64,000 nucleotides of DNA, from assembly GCF_018274385.1 (NCBI RefSeq), contig NZ_JAAFYZ010000029.1, positions 1-64,000 of the forward strand, given 5' to 3'. Made by a program: the position numbers and the translations under genes. Shown here piece after piece: positions 25,376 through 38,752 of the stretch. The DNA is from Catenulispora pinistramenti (GTDB taxonomy: Bacteria > Actinomycetota > Actinomycetes > Streptomycetales > Catenulisporaceae). Positions within the stretch are counted from its first letter, which is position 1, and each line of letters opens with the position of its first letter. The notes beneath the pieces are model-generated. The model was not told the DNA's origin. It searched no databases and worked only from the letters and a program-made list of their open reading frames with translations.

Positions 25376-25470
25376 GGTGGGACACCGTAGAGCAGCGGGG
25401 CGTCAGATCGCCGCGTGGATGGGGTGATTCCGGCCCGCCGAGCGGCCCGGCACGCCACGCACGGCGGTGC

Positions 25471-25655
25471 TCAGCCGATGCCCTCGTGCTCCACAGCCGG
25501 CCACGCCACGATCAAGAAGGTGGCCACCGGACCGAGCAGCAGCGAAGCGATAGGACGAACCAATTGAACCCACTGCGGTTCTTCCCCTGCGCGAGGCCCG
25601 CGTTGACCAGGCTCAGCGTGAACCAGCCCGCTCCGGTGCTGACGTAACCGTTCAT
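25471..25655 (-). pseudogene. Frameshifted small membrane protein gene
   Basis: Reading from ATG 25655 gives MNGYVSTGAGWFTLSLVNAG, then a Gln-Gly-Lys-Asn-Arg-Ser-Gly turn and WFVLSL before the frame breaks and stops early. The neighbouring frame continues LLLGPVATFLIVAWPAVE to a stop at 25471. Joined, the two halves make one protein of about 60 residues with two membrane helices, resembling a widespread family of small bacterial membrane proteins with a K-R-S-G turn and SLLLGPxAT helix. The break is at about 25530-25550 within CTTCGCTGCTGC and needs one added or two removed bases. It could be a real inactivation or a sequencing error. It is only 56 bp from the next gene end. Confidence 0.65.
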
Positions 25656-25711
25656 CCCCGACACCCCCGTTGTCTGGTCGCACTAACGCACGAGGCTCCC
25701 ACCGCTCCCAG

Positions 25712-27004
25712 CTACGAGGCAAGCTCCAGCCCCAGCGCCTCCCGCAGCGTCCCGCCCTGATAGCCGGGCGGCGCGACGATGCCGCGCTCCCGTAGCTCGG
25801 GAAGCAGGCCGTTGACGATCAGGTCGTGCTGGCGCGGGTCGTCGAGTCCGTTGAGCATGATCACGTCGAGTACCCCGGCTCGGAAGCGCTGCTCGATCGC
25901 GTTCGCCAGCTGGTAGGGCGTGCCTGCCTCGCTCCAGTGGCCGGTGTCCTGGGCTGCGATGATCAGTTCGCGCAGGGTTTTGCCGTCGCGGACGTAGCGG
26001 GAGAAGATGTCCACCCGGCCGCGGCGGCCGTTGATCGAGGCGATGTCCGGGAGCAGGGTTTCCGGCAGTGGCTGGTCCAGGGGTGCTTCGGACAGGTCCA
26101 CCGTGCCGCCGAGCATGTCCGCCAGGAGTGTGCGGCCGCGCTCGTAGTCGATCGCGTCGATGCGCTCGCGGACCAGGCGCTGTGCCTCCTCCTCGGTCGC
26201 GCCGTAGGTGGCGTGGAAGGAGCTGAAGATCAGGGGGAGTCCGGCGGGGCGGCCGAGGGCGGCGGCTTGGGAGCGGATGCGGGTGGTGTGCTCGCGGGCT
26301 ATCGCCAGGGTCGGCAGTGAGGTGAAGACGATCTCCGCGTAGCGGGCGCCGAGGCTGATTCCCTCCTCGGACTGTCCGGCCTGGATCAGTACCGGTCGAC
26401 GCTGGGGCAGCGGTGGGATGTTCAGCGGCCCGGCCACCTGGAAGTACTCGCCGATGTGGTTGATCGGCTTGATCAGGGAGCGGTCCAGGACGGCGTGTCC
26501 GTCCGGGGCGAGGGTGAGGGCGCCCGGCTGCCAGCTGTCCCAGAGGGCGTGCACGATCTCCAGGGTCTCGGCGGCGCGGGCGTAGCGGGCCGGCGGGCTC
26601 GGCAGCGGGTCGGCGGAGTAGTTCTCCTCGCCGATCGAGGAGGTGACCAGGTTCCAGGCGGCGCGGCCGTTGCTGAGGTGGTCCAGGGTGCCGAACATCC
26701 GGGCCAGGTTGAAGGGGTGGTGGAAGGTGGTGGACACGGTCGCGATCAGGCCGATGTCCCGGGTGACCTGGCTGAGCGCGGCCACGTAGAGCAGCGGCTC
26801 CTGCGCCCCGATCGCGCCCTGCGCGCCGAAGCGCAGCAGGTCCGGGACGAACAGCGCGTCGAACCCCGCGGCCTCGGCGAGCCCGGCCACCCGGATCGCG
26901 CTGTCCAGGGTCGAGCGCTTCGGGTCCAGGGCGAGTTCGTAGACGCCGGGCTGGCCGCCGGCACCGGTCACGGTTCGCAGGGTTCTGGGTTGCTTGGCAG
27001 GCAT
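25712..27004 (-). CDS. NtaA/SnaA/DszA-type flavin-dependent monooxygenase
   Basis: A 430-residue luciferase-like TIM-barrel enzyme of the two-component class that uses reduced FMN from a separate reductase. Motifs typical of the family are TTFHHPFNLARMFGTLDHLS and GRAAWNLVTSS, then PVLIQAGQSEEG. Relatives oxidise nitrilotriacetate, dibenzothiophene sulfone or dimethyl sulfide, and the substrate here is unknown. GGAG is 7 bp before ATG 27004. It is divergent from an F420/FMN-type relative at 27314 and near the organosulfur operon, so a sulfur-compound substrate is a reasonable inference. Confidence 0.88.
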   Translation of the reverse strand: MPAKQPRTLRTVTGAGGQPGVYELALDPKRSTLDSAIRVAGLAEAAGFDALFVPDLLRFGAQGAIGAQEPLLYVAALSQVTRDIGLIATVSTTFHHPFNLARMFGTLDHLSNGRAAWNLVTSSIGEENYSADPLPSPPARYARAAETLEIVHALWDSWQPGALTLAPDGHAVLDRSLIKPINHIGEYFQVAGPLNIPPLPQRRPVLIQAGQSEEGISLGARYAEIVFTSLPTLAIAREHTTRIRSQAAALGRPAGLPLIFSSFHATYGATEEEAQRLVRERIDAIDYERGRTLLADMLGGTVDLSEAPLDQPLPETLLPDIASINGRRGRVDIFSRYVRDGKTLRELIIAAQDTGHWSEAGTPYQLANAIEQRFRAGVLDVIMLNGLDDPRQHDLIVNGLLPELRERGIVAPPGYQGGTLREALGLELAS

Positions 27005-27313
27005 GACGGACTCCGGGTACGGCTCATGGCCCCGTTCGGGGCGGCAAGGGGTGGAGCAAAGGGTGAAGCGGGAGGGGTGTGGGAGGAGGCGTCAGTTCAG
27101 CAACGGGAACGCGTGGTCAGCGGCCCCTGATCCATGATCCCAGTCTGGGCGGGGCCTCCAGTGCGCGTCAACACCGTCCCACGGCTGCGGTCCTTACACG
27201 CCCGAGGGGTGAACCACTGCTCCGCCTGCTCCGGCCGCGCTCTATATAAGTATCCTGTTGAAGTAGCAATTGAAGTAGCAATCGGCGGATGAACGTTCAT
27301 GGTGGAGGCCGCT
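27005..27313. other. Divergent control region with direct repeat and palindrome
   Basis: This 309-bp gap between two divergent monooxygenase genes is less GC-rich than its surroundings near 27240-27300. It holds TATATAAG (about 27243-27250, a possible -10 box), a 12-bp tandem repeat TTGAAGTAGCAA at 27258-27269 and 27270-27281, and the perfect palindrome ATGAACGTTCAT at 27289-27300. Confidence 0.65.
27289..27300. promoter_or_regulatory. Putative operator palindrome
   Basis: ATGAACGTTCAT is a perfect 12-bp dyad ending 13 bp before the ATG at 27314, close to the ribosome site. Its form is typical of TetR-family operators. No TetR gene is in the window, so the regulator would be elsewhere. Confidence 0.5.
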
Positions 27314-28204
27314 ATGCGGTGGGGACTTTTTTCCGGTGGCGAAGTACTGAGCGTGGACGAGCACGTCGCCAGAGCGCGGGCCGTGTCCGCGGCCGGTCTG
27401 GACGCGATGTTCTTCGGCCAAGTCGGGTCCTGGGACGCGATCGGCCTCGCGGGAGTCTGCGGCCGGGAAACCCCGGGCATCGAGGTGGGAGTGGCGGTCA
27501 CGCAGACCTTCCCGCGCCACCCGCTCGCGCTGGCCGCCCAGGCGCTGACCACGCAGGCGATCAGCGGCAACCGCTTCACCCTCGGCGTCGGGCCGAGCCA
27601 CCCCGCGGTCATCGAGGGGCAGTTCGGACTCGCCTATGACCGGCCCGCGCAGCACACGCGCGAGTATCTGGAGGCGCTGACCTCGCTGCTCGACGGCCGG
27701 GCGACCGAGTACCGGGGTGAGCGGATCACGGCGGTGGGCCGGGTGGACGCGCCGGGAGCCGAGCGGCCCTCGCTGCTGCTCTCGGCGCTCGGCCCGGTGA
27801 TGCTGCGGATCGCCGGCGAGCTGGCCGACGGGACGACCACGGTCTGGGCCGGCCCGCGGGTCATCGGCGAGCATGTGGCGCCGCTGCTCAACCAGGCCGC
27901 GCAGGCGGCGGGACGCCCGACGCCGAGGATCGTGGCCCTGGTCGTCGCGGCTCTGACCGGCGACCCCGACGCGGCCCGGGCGCACCTGTCCGAACAGTTC
28001 GCGATGGCCTCGCAGATGCCCGCCTACCAGGAGATCCTCGGTCGCCAAGGGAAGACGAGCGTGGGGGACACCCTGGTAGCGGGCGATGAGAAGACCCTGG
28101 AGCGCGAACTGCGGGCCTACGCCGACGCCGGGACGACCGACCTGCTGGTCAGCCCGTTCGGCGACGCCGAGCGCATGATCGAGTTCCTGGGCTCGATCCG
28201 CTGA
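27314..28204 (+). CDS. Luciferase-like monooxygenase, F420/FMN-dependent type
   Basis: A 296-residue LLM-family oxidoreductase starting MRWGLFSGG. The barrel strands include FFGQVGSWDAIGLAGV and FTLGVGPSHPAVIEGQFG, and the C-terminal VSPFGDAERMIEFLGSI is typical of the actinobacterial F420-dependent TIGR03564-like group. Cofactor choice (F420 or FMN) cannot be decided from sequence alone. ATG 27314 is chosen because GGAGG is 5 bp upstream. Its promoter region holds a 12-bp repeat and a palindrome. Four 21-22 bp repeats begin over its stop codon. Confidence 0.85.
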   Translation: MRWGLFSGGEVLSVDEHVARARAVSAAGLDAMFFGQVGSWDAIGLAGVCGRETPGIEVGVAVTQTFPRHPLALAAQALTTQAISGNRFTLGVGPSHPAVIEGQFGLAYDRPAQHTREYLEALTSLLDGRATEYRGERITAVGRVDAPGAERPSLLLSALGPVMLRIAGELADGTTTVWAGPRVIGEHVAPLLNQAAQAAGRPTPRIVALVVAALTGDPDAARAHLSEQFAMASQMPAYQEILGRQGKTSVGDTLVAGDEKTLERELRAYADAGTTDLLVSPFGDAERMIEFLGSIR

Positions 28205-28284
28205 GGCTCCGGCCGGGACCGCCGAAGATTCCGGCCGGGACTCCCGACGATTCCGGCCGGGACCGCTGAGGATTCCGGCCGGAC
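28199..28284 (+). repeat. 21-22 bp tandem repeat beginning over a stop codon
   Basis: Four units share the core ATTCCGGCCGGGAC. The first, at 28199-28219, contains the TGA stop of the luciferase-like gene, and the fourth again reads CGCTGAGG. A fifth, degenerate GGCCGG-rich element follows up to about 28310. The array fills the space between two convergent genes and its inverted CCGGCC elements may also act as a terminator. Confidence 0.85.
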
Positions 28285-28325
28285 CCCCGCGGAACCGGCC
28301 GGAATCCCTGAGGCAGCGGCCAGCC

Positions 28326-29350
28326 TCACCCACGCCGCCGTCGTGCGGCCTCCGTGACCGAAGGCGGCTGATACCCGGCATCCCGCGAGGACACGGTCAC
28401 CCCGGGCGGCACGATCTTGTCGATCTCGTCGAGCACGTCCGGAGTCAGCCGCAGCGACGCCGCGCCGAGTTGCCCCTCCAGCTGCTCGAACGTGCGCGGG
28501 CCGATGATCGGCGCCGTGACCGCCGGGTGTTCGAGCACGAACGCCAGCGCCAGGTGCACCAGCGAGACTCCGGCCTCCTCGGCGAGCAGGGCCAGCGCCT
28601 CGACCGCCCGCAGCTTCTCGGCGTTGGCGGGGTCGCCGATCTCGAAGCGACCCTGCTGGGCACCGCGGCTCGTCTCGGGCTGCCCGCCGCCAGCCCGGAA
28701 CTTGCCGGTCAGCCAGCCGCCGGCCAGCGGGCTCCACGGGATCACCGCGAGGCCGTACTTCTGCGCGATCGGCAGCACCTCGCGTTCGATGCCCCGCGCG
28801 AGGATCGAGTACGGCGGCTGCTCGGCCACCACCCGCTCCCGGCCGCGCTTCTCGGCCACCCACTGCGCCTCCACGATCCCGGACGGCTCGAAGGCGGAGG
28901 TGCCGATGTAGCGGATCTTGCCCTGGTGCACCAGGTCGGACAGCGCGCCGAGGGTCTCGTCGATGTCGGTGTCGTCTTCGGGCCGGTGCACCTGGTACAG
29001 GTCGATGTGGTCGGTCCGCAACCGGGTGAGCGACTCCTCGACGGCCCGGAAGATCCACCGCCGCGAGTTGCCGAACCGGTTGACGTCCTCGCCCATCCGG
29101 CCGTGGAACTTCGTGGCCAGGAAGACCTCGTCCCGGCGGCCGGCCAGGGCCTTGCCGACGATCGTCTCGGACTCGCCCTGGCTGTAGACGTCGGCGGTGT
29201 CGACCAGGTTGATGCCGGCGTCCAGCGCCCGGCGGATGATCCGGACGCTGTCGTCGTGGTCCGGGTTGCCCCGCGCCCCGAACATCATCGTGCCCAGCGC
29301 GAGCGCGCTGACCTTCACGCCGGTGCGGCCGAACGGGCGCAGCGCAATGC

Positions 29351-29354
<4 letters not shown>
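28326..29354 (-). CDS. Aldo/keto reductase
   Basis: A 342-residue NADPH-dependent AKR. The catalytic tetrad is visible: DTADVYSQGESE (Asp and Tyr), FLATKFHG (Lys) and LYQVHRPE (His). These enzymes reduce aldehydes or ketones. ATG 29354 overlaps the stop of the ABC exporter gene by 4 bp and has AAGGAG upstream, so it is the last gene of the long organosulfur operon. It could handle the aldehydes released when sulfonates are oxidatively cleaved; that role is inferred from position. Confidence 0.9.
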
Positions 29355-33447
<4,093 letters not shown>

Positions 33448-33451
<4 letters not shown>

Positions 33452-34830
33452 GAAGCGGCACCCACGCGTTCGGCCGCGTCGTGGATCCGGTTGGCCGGGC
33501 GGGCCAGACCGTAGCGGTCGCGCAGTGTGCTGCCTTCGTATTCGGTGCGGAACAGACCCCGCTCTTGCAGGATCGGCACAACCTTGTCCACGAATGTCTC
33601 CAATCCGGACGGCAGGACGGCCGGCATGATGTTGAAGCCGTCGGCGGCGCCGTTCTCGAAGTAGTGCTGGATGGTGTCGGCGATCTGCACCGGCGTCCCG
33701 GTGAAGGTCCGGTGGCCGCGGCCGCCGCCGAGGCGGGCGATCAGTTGCCGCACCGTCAGGTTCTCCCGCCGCGCCAGATCGACGATCAGCGTGTAGCGGC
33801 TCTTGGCGTCCTCGATGGCGTCCTCCTCGGGCAGCAGATGCAACGGCAGCGGCTGATCGAGATCGAGTGTTTCAGGGTCGAGTCTGAAGCGGGCGGCCAG
33901 GTTCTGCTTCTGGTGCTCGGGGTCGATCAGCCGCTCCAGCTGATCCTCCAGTTCGCGGGCCTCGGCCTCGGTGTCCCCGATGACCGGCACGATGCCGGGC
34001 AGGATCTTGATGCTGTCCGGGTCGCGGCCGTGGGCGGCGGCGCGGGCCTTCAGGTCGGCGTAGAACGCTTGCGAGTCCTCCAGTGTCTGCTGGGCGGTGA
34101 AGACCGCCTCGGCCCAGGCCGCCGCGAACTCCTTGCCGTCCTCCGAGGAGCCGGCCTGCACCAGCAGCGGCCAGCCCTGCGGCGGACGCGGCGAGTTCAG
34201 CGGGCCGTCGACCCGGAAGAAGCGGCCGCGGTGGTTGATCGCGCGGACCTTCTCCTTCAGCGTGTGTACCCCGGCCGCCTTGTCCGCGATCGTCGCGTCG
34301 TCGGCCCAGCTGTCCCACAGCTTGGTGACGACGTCCACGAACTCCTCGGCCCGGTCGTAGCGCTCCTTGTGCAGCGGCACGTCGTCCAGGCCGAAGTTGC
34401 GGGCGGCGTCGGCGCCGGCCGTGGTGACGATGTTCCAGCCGACCCGGCCGCGCGAGGCGATGTCCACCGAGGCGAACCGCCGGGCCAGGTTGAACGGCTC
34501 GTTGTAGGAGGTGGACGCGGTGGCGATCAGGCCGATGTGCTCGGTGGCGCCGGCGATGACGGTCAGCAGCACGGTCGGCTCCAGCTTGCCCGGCGGCCTG
34601 CGCGAGGGGTCCTGGCCCTGGGCCGGGCTGTCGGCGAAGAAGATCGAGTCCAGTTTGCCGCGTTCGGCGATCCGGGCCACCCGCTTGTAGTACTCGACGT
34701 CCCAGATCGCGTACGGATCGGACTCCGGCAGCCGCCACGACGCCTCGTGGTGGCCGGTGTCCATGAGGAACGCGTTGAGATGGAGCTTCCTGCCGCCGCG
34801 GGGTGTGTGCTCGTTCTGGTCGGTGCTCAT
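33448..34830 (-). CDS. NtaA/DszA-type flavin-dependent monooxygenase
   Basis: A 460-residue two-component luciferase-like monooxygenase. It starts KLHLNAFLMDTGHHEASWRL and carries the family motifs SYNEPFNLARRFASVDIASR and GRVGWNIVTT, then PLLVQAGSSEDG. Relatives cleave C-S or C-N bonds (dibenzothiophene sulfone, nitrilotriacetate, EDTA). It needs reduced FMN from a partner such as the flavin reductases at 38818 or 40703. AAAGGA precedes ATG 34830. It lies 14 bp after ssuB and overlaps the exporter start by 4 bp. Confidence 0.9.
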
Positions 34831-34844
34831 GAAGTGGTGTCCTT

Positions 34845-35618
34845 TCAGGAGGCCCGGCGCTGGCCGGGGGCGATGAAGTCGGAGCCGAGGTGTTCGCCGG
34901 TGGCGCCCAGCGCGTCGAGCAGTTGGTGCCGCAGCCCGGCGAACCCCGGGTCCGCCTGCGACCGCTGGGCGAGGTCGATCCGCAGATCGGTGGCGACCAC
35001 GCCGCCGTCCAGCAGGATCACCCGGTCGGCGAGCACGATCGCCTCGTCGACGTCGTGGGTCACCAGCAGCACCGCCGGCCGGTGCACCGCGCAGAGCTTG
35101 CGGAGCAGCTCGTGCATCTGCAGCCGGGTCAGGGCGTCGAGCGCGCCGAACGGTTCGTCGGCCAGCAGCAGCTGTGGCTCGCGCACCAGCGAGCGGGCCA
35201 GCGCGGCGCGCTGCTGCTGGCCGCCGGACAGTTCGGCCGGCCACGCCGACTCCCGTCCGGCCAGGCCGACTTCGGTCAGAGCACGGAGTCCTCGCTCGGC
35301 GGCGTCCCTGCCTTCCAGGCCGAAGGTCACGTTCGCCAACAGCCGCTTCCACGGGAGCAGCCGGGAGTCCTGGAAGACGACCGACACCTGCTCCGGAACC
35401 GAGATCCGGCCGTAGCCCTCGACATCGCGGTCCAGTCCGGCCAGCGCGCGCAGCAGCGTGCTCTTGCCGCTGCCGGAGCGTCCGATCAGCGCGACGAACT
35501 CACCCGGCGCGATGTCCAGGTCCAGACCGTTCAGGACCCCGCCGGACCGGTTGAAGCTGCGGTGCAGGTTGCGGACTGTGACGCCGGCCGCGCTCAGCCC
35601 TCCAACGTCCGTCGCCAT
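34845..35618 (-). CDS. Sulfonate-type ABC transporter ATPase
   Basis: A 257-residue ATPase of the SsuB/TauB/NrtD family: Walker A GRSGSGKST, Q-loop VVFQDSRLLPWKRLL, signature LSGGQQQRAALA, Walker B LLLADEPFGALD and H-loop LLVTHDVDEA. The DSRLLPW sequence is characteristic of the SsuB group. It powers import of alkanesulfonates through the SsuC channel. Its ATG lies 25 bp inside the ssuC 3' end. Confidence 0.9.
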   Translation of the reverse strand: MATDVGGLSAAGVTVRNLHRSFNRSGGVLNGLDLDIAPGEFVALIGRSGSGKSTLLRALAGLDRDVEGYGRISVPEQVSVVFQDSRLLPWKRLLANVTFGLEGRDAAERGLRALTEVGLAGRESAWPAELSGGQQQRAALARSLVREPQLLLADEPFGALDALTRLQMHELLRKLCAVHRPAVLLVTHDVDEAIVLADRVILLDGGVVATDLRIDLAQRSQADPGFAGLRHQLLDALGATGEHLGSDFIAPGQRRAS

Positions 35619-36439
35619 GACAGTGCCTTCCTTTCCACCAGACGGACGGCGGCGTCGGCGAGGAAGCCGTACAGGCCGTAGAGAACCAGACCGACCACGA
35701 TGACCGAGGTCTGGCCGTACTCCTGGGCCAGCGTCATCATGTGCCCGATGCCGGACAGCGAGTTGTACTGCTCGACCACGACCAGGCCGAGCATCGCCGA
35801 GGTCACCGCGAACCGCAGGCCCAGCAGGAAGCCGGGCAGCGCGCCGGGCAGCACGACGTGCCGCAGGAACGTGCCGCGCCTGATGTCCAGGGTCTCGGCG
35901 AGCTCGGCGTAGCGGCCGTCGATGCCGCGCAGGCCGTTGTGGGTGTTGATGTAGATCGGGATCATCGAGATCAGCGCGATGGTGATGATCTTCATCTGCT
36001 CGCCGATGCCGAACCAGGCCACGAACAGCGGGATCAGGGCCAGGGTCGGGATGGCGCGCTTGATCTGGATCGGGCCGTCGATGACGGCCTCGCCGAGCCG
36101 GGACAGGCCCGATACCAGGGCCAGCGCGAAGCCGGCCGCCGTGCCCAGGGCCAGGCCGTAGCAGACCCGCCCCAGCGAGGCCGTGATGTTGCCGAGCAGA
36201 TCGTGGTTGCTCCACTGGTCGCCGAACTCCTTGACCACGTCCCACGGCGCGGTCAGCACCTGCGCGGCGATGAAGCCGGTCAGCGACCCGACCACCCAGA
36301 TCGCCAGCAGCAGCGCCGGGCCGATCCAGAAGGCGAAGCGGATCCGGGGGCCGGGTCCGAGCTGGCGCCGGACGACGCGGACGTCGTCCCGCGTCGGTTC
36401 CTCGGCCACGACGGCCCGGTCCAGCGCGGTGCTGGTCAT
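35594..36439 (-). CDS. Sulfonate-type ABC transporter permease
   Basis: A 281-residue permease with about six membrane segments and the SsuC/TauC-type coupling region AELAETLDIRRGTFLRHVVL followed by PGALPGFLLGLR. It has the cluster-typical IPLFVAWFGIGEQMKI. GGAGGTG lies just before ATG 36439, which overlaps the ssuA stop by 4 bp. It forms the channel with SsuB as motor. Confidence 0.9.
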   Translation of the reverse strand: MTSTALDRAVVAEEPTRDDVRVVRRQLGPGPRIRFAFWIGPALLLAIWVVGSLTGFIAAQVLTAPWDVVKEFGDQWSNHDLLGNITASLGRVCYGLALGTAAGFALALVSGLSRLGEAVIDGPIQIKRAIPTLALIPLFVAWFGIGEQMKIITIALISMIPIYINTHNGLRGIDGRYAELAETLDIRRGTFLRHVVLPGALPGFLLGLRFAVTSAMLGLVVVEQYNSLSGIGHMMTLAQEYGQTSVIVVGLVLYGLYGFLADAAVRLVERKALSWRRTLEG

Positions 36440-37512
36440 GACGCACCTCCGGTGACCACGTCCGAGCCCGCCGCCGCGGCCTCCACCGCGGCGAAGCGCG
36501 GGTCGACGACCTCCGAGACGTTGAATTTCGTGTTGCCCTGGTCCTGCGCCAGCAGATCGGCGGTGGCCTGGAGCCGGGCGTCGGCGTTCGTCCAGTCCGC
36601 CGGGATGCCGGTCAGGCCCTTGAGCTGGACGGCGTGCTGTGCGTTGGCGGCGCTCAGGCCCTGGTTCTGTTCGTAGTAGAGCTGCGCGTACTGGGCCGGG
36701 TGTGTGTTCTCCCAGAGCAACGCCTTGGTCCGGGCGGTGACGTAGGCCCGGAGCGCGGCGGCCTTGCCCGCGTTCTGGACCGCGGAGGTGAGGCAGTAGA
36801 GGTTCGAGGCGTCGTCCCGGATGCCGGTGGGGATCTCCGACGAGCCCGGGTACTGGTCCAGGTACGTCACGATGGTGCTGGTCCCGAGCGGCGCGACGTC
36901 CACCGCGTGGCTGCCCAGCGCCTGGTTGTACGTGCTCGCCGTGCTCGGCAGGTCCACGAGCGTCACGTCCTTCTTCGTCAGCCCGGCCTTCTGCAACACC
37001 CGCAGCACCAGCGCGCCCTGGGCCTGGCCCGCGCTGTAGGCGATCTTCTTGCCCTTGAGGTCTGCCAGGGTCTTGATGTCCTTGCCGGGGGCGATGCCCA
37101 GCTCGTAGACCGGGTAGGAGAGCGGGTCCACGGTCACCGACTGGAACACGATCTTGGTCGAGGTGCCGGTCCAGTGCGCGAACAGCGACGGGATGTCGGC
37201 GACCGCGCTGCAGTCGAGCTGGTCGCCGCGGAACGCCTTGATGCTGTCCGGGCCGCCGCTGATGTTGGCCCACTTGATGGTCACGCCCTCGGCGGCGAGC
37301 TCCTTGTCCAGGCCGGCGGCCTGGATCGCGATCTGTGCCGCCGGGTCGCCGATGCGCAGGACGGTGCCGGCGGGCACGGTCGTGGGCAGGGCGGCCGTCA
37401 GCGACAGCGACGGGTGGCTTGAAGACCCGCAGGCCGTCAGTCCGACGACGGTCGCGATCGCGGTCGTGCCCGCGATGGCTGCGCGACGGAGGGTTGGTAC
37501 CCGGTCGGTCAT
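36436..37512 (-). CDS. Sulfonate-type ABC transporter substrate-binding lipoprotein
   Basis: A 358-residue extracellular lipoprotein with lipobox VGLTAC after a short signal peptide. The binding domain matches the SsuA/TauA/NMT1-like family (VLRIGDPAAQIAIQAAGLDK, LADLKGKKIAYSAGQAQGAL). It delivers aliphatic sulfonates or related sulfur compounds to SsuCB. ATG 37512 is preceded by GAAAGG; an upstream ATG at 37539 is less likely. There is a 159-bp gap to ssuD with no visible gene. Confidence 0.88.
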   Translation of the reverse strand: MTDRVPTLRRAAIAGTTAIATVVGLTACGSSSHPSLSLTAALPTTVPAGTVLRIGDPAAQIAIQAAGLDKELAAEGVTIKWANISGGPDSIKAFRGDQLDCSAVADIPSLFAHWTGTSTKIVFQSVTVDPLSYPVYELGIAPGKDIKTLADLKGKKIAYSAGQAQGALVLRVLQKAGLTKKDVTLVDLPSTASTYNQALGSHAVDVAPLGTSTIVTYLDQYPGSSEIPTGIRDDASNLYCLTSAVQNAGKAAALRAYVTARTKALLWENTHPAQYAQLYYEQNQGLSAANAQHAVQLKGLTGIPADWTNADARLQATADLLAQDQGNTKFNVSEVVDPRFAAVEAAAAGSDVVTGGAS

Positions 37513-37671
37513 GTGTCTCGGCCTTTCAAAGTCATCCATCCAGATAGGTTCGGTCGGGTTTCGGGGACAGGTGTGCCTGGGTTCGAACAGCGAACAGTGG
37601 GCGGTGATCAGAGGGGAGCGAACAGCGAGGGCACAGCGGATAGGGGTCAGCGGAGGGTGAGCAGCGTCCCC

Positions 37672-38721
37672 TCAGACCGCGACCGGCTCGCGCAGCCGCC
37701 CGATCAGCGCGTCACCGACGCGGGCGGTCTCCTGCTTGTAGGGGGTGTCGGACAAGATGAAGTGGCTGATGCCGAGGTCGGCGTACTTGCGCAGGGCCGC
37801 CGCGACCTGGTCGGCCGAACCGACCAGCCAGGTCGTGCCGGCCCCGCCGCCCCCGTACCGGCCCGGCGTCGTGAACAGGCAGTCGTCGAGGACTTCGCCG
37901 CGCTCGGCGAGATCCAGGAGGCGCTGCTGGCCGACCGCGGTCCGGCGGATGTTCCGGTCGGCGTCTCGCTTCGCGAGCTTCGCCACCTTCTCTTCCGCGG
38001 CCTGCCAGGCTTCCTCCGGCGTGTCCCGGACCAGGGTGGTGATCCGCAGCCCGAACTCAAACGGCTCCAAGTCACGGTCCAGGTCGCGACTGAGGGCACG
38101 GAGCCGGTCGATGCGTTCGGCGATGCCCGCCAGCGGCTCGCCCCAGAACAGCTGGACGTCGGCCTCCGTCGCCGAGACCTGTTCGGCCGCGGCCGATGCG
38201 CCACCGAAGTACAGGCGCGGTCCGCCGCCGGGAAGACGCGGGACGACCGTGGAGTCGGCGACCCGGAAGTACTCGCCGGCGAAGGTCACGTTCTCCTCGG
38301 TCCACAGCCGCCGGGCGATCCGCATGAACTCCTTGGTCCGGGCGTAGCGCTGCGCCTGGTCGCCTTCGGCGTCGCCGTACGCGGCGAGGTTGTCCTGGCC
38401 GCTGACGATGTTGACGAGCAGCCGGCCGCCGGACAGGTGCGACAGCGTCGCCGCCGAGCTCGCGAAATGGGCCGGCCGCCAGTAGCCGGGACGGATCGCC
38501 ACGAGGGGCTTGAACGTGGTGGTCCGCGCCGCGACCGCGGTGCCGACGGTGAACGTGTCGGGACGGCCCCAGCCGGTCCCGAACAGCGCGCCGGACCAGC
38601 CGTGGCGCTCGGCGGTGGCGGCCAGGTCCAGGGTGAAGTCCAGGCTGCCCCAGCCGTCGGCGGTGTCGTCACCCCGGTGGCCGGGTTCGATGGTGTTGGG
38701 GACGTACCAGAGGAATTCCAT
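37672..38721 (-). CDS. FMNH2-dependent alkanesulfonate monooxygenase
   Basis: A 349-residue luciferase-like enzyme with the SsuD features WYVPNTIEPGHRG, RPGYWRPAHFASSAATLSHL, GGRLLVNIVSGQ and the C-terminal GRYGGGGAGTTWLVGSADQV. SsuD cleaves alkanesulfonates with reduced FMN and oxygen to sulfite and an aldehyde when sulfate is scarce. The adjacent transporter and flavin reductases complete the system. It is read in the same direction as all other operon genes. Confidence 0.93.
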   Translation of the reverse strand: MEFLWYVPNTIEPGHRGDDTADGWGSLDFTLDLAATAERHGWSGALFGTGWGRPDTFTVGTAVAARTTTFKPLVAIRPGYWRPAHFASSAATLSHLSGGRLLVNIVSGQDNLAAYGDAEGDQAQRYARTKEFMRIARRLWTEENVTFAGEYFRVADSTVVPRLPGGGPRLYFGGASAAAEQVSATEADVQLFWGEPLAGIAERIDRLRALSRDLDRDLEPFEFGLRITTLVRDTPEEAWQAAEEKVAKLAKRDADRNIRRTAVGQQRLLDLAERGEVLDDCLFTTPGRYGGGGAGTTWLVGSADQVAAALRKYADLGISHFILSDTPYKQETARVGDALIGRLREPVAV

Positions 38722-38752
38722 ATGTCCTTCTTCGGGAATCGCCAGACGAGTC

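Noticed and set aside
22409-25390. Plus-strand open frame opposite the DUF4132 gene
   Set aside because: Same cause: third-position bias. No start site or motif supports it.
25471-25722. Uninterrupted minus-strand frame of 83 codons
   Set aside because: Only its C-terminal half looks like protein. The N-terminal half is out of frame relative to a better membrane-protein reading, so I report a frameshifted gene instead.
27258-27281. Riboswitch in the leader of the luciferase-like gene
   Set aside because: The direct repeat and palindrome do not form a known aptamer fold, and the leader is short.
28199-28284. CRISPR-like or attachment-site array
   Set aside because: Units are 21-22 bp end to end without spacers, and there is no integrase or tRNA nearby. 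It fits the gene-end tandem repeats better.
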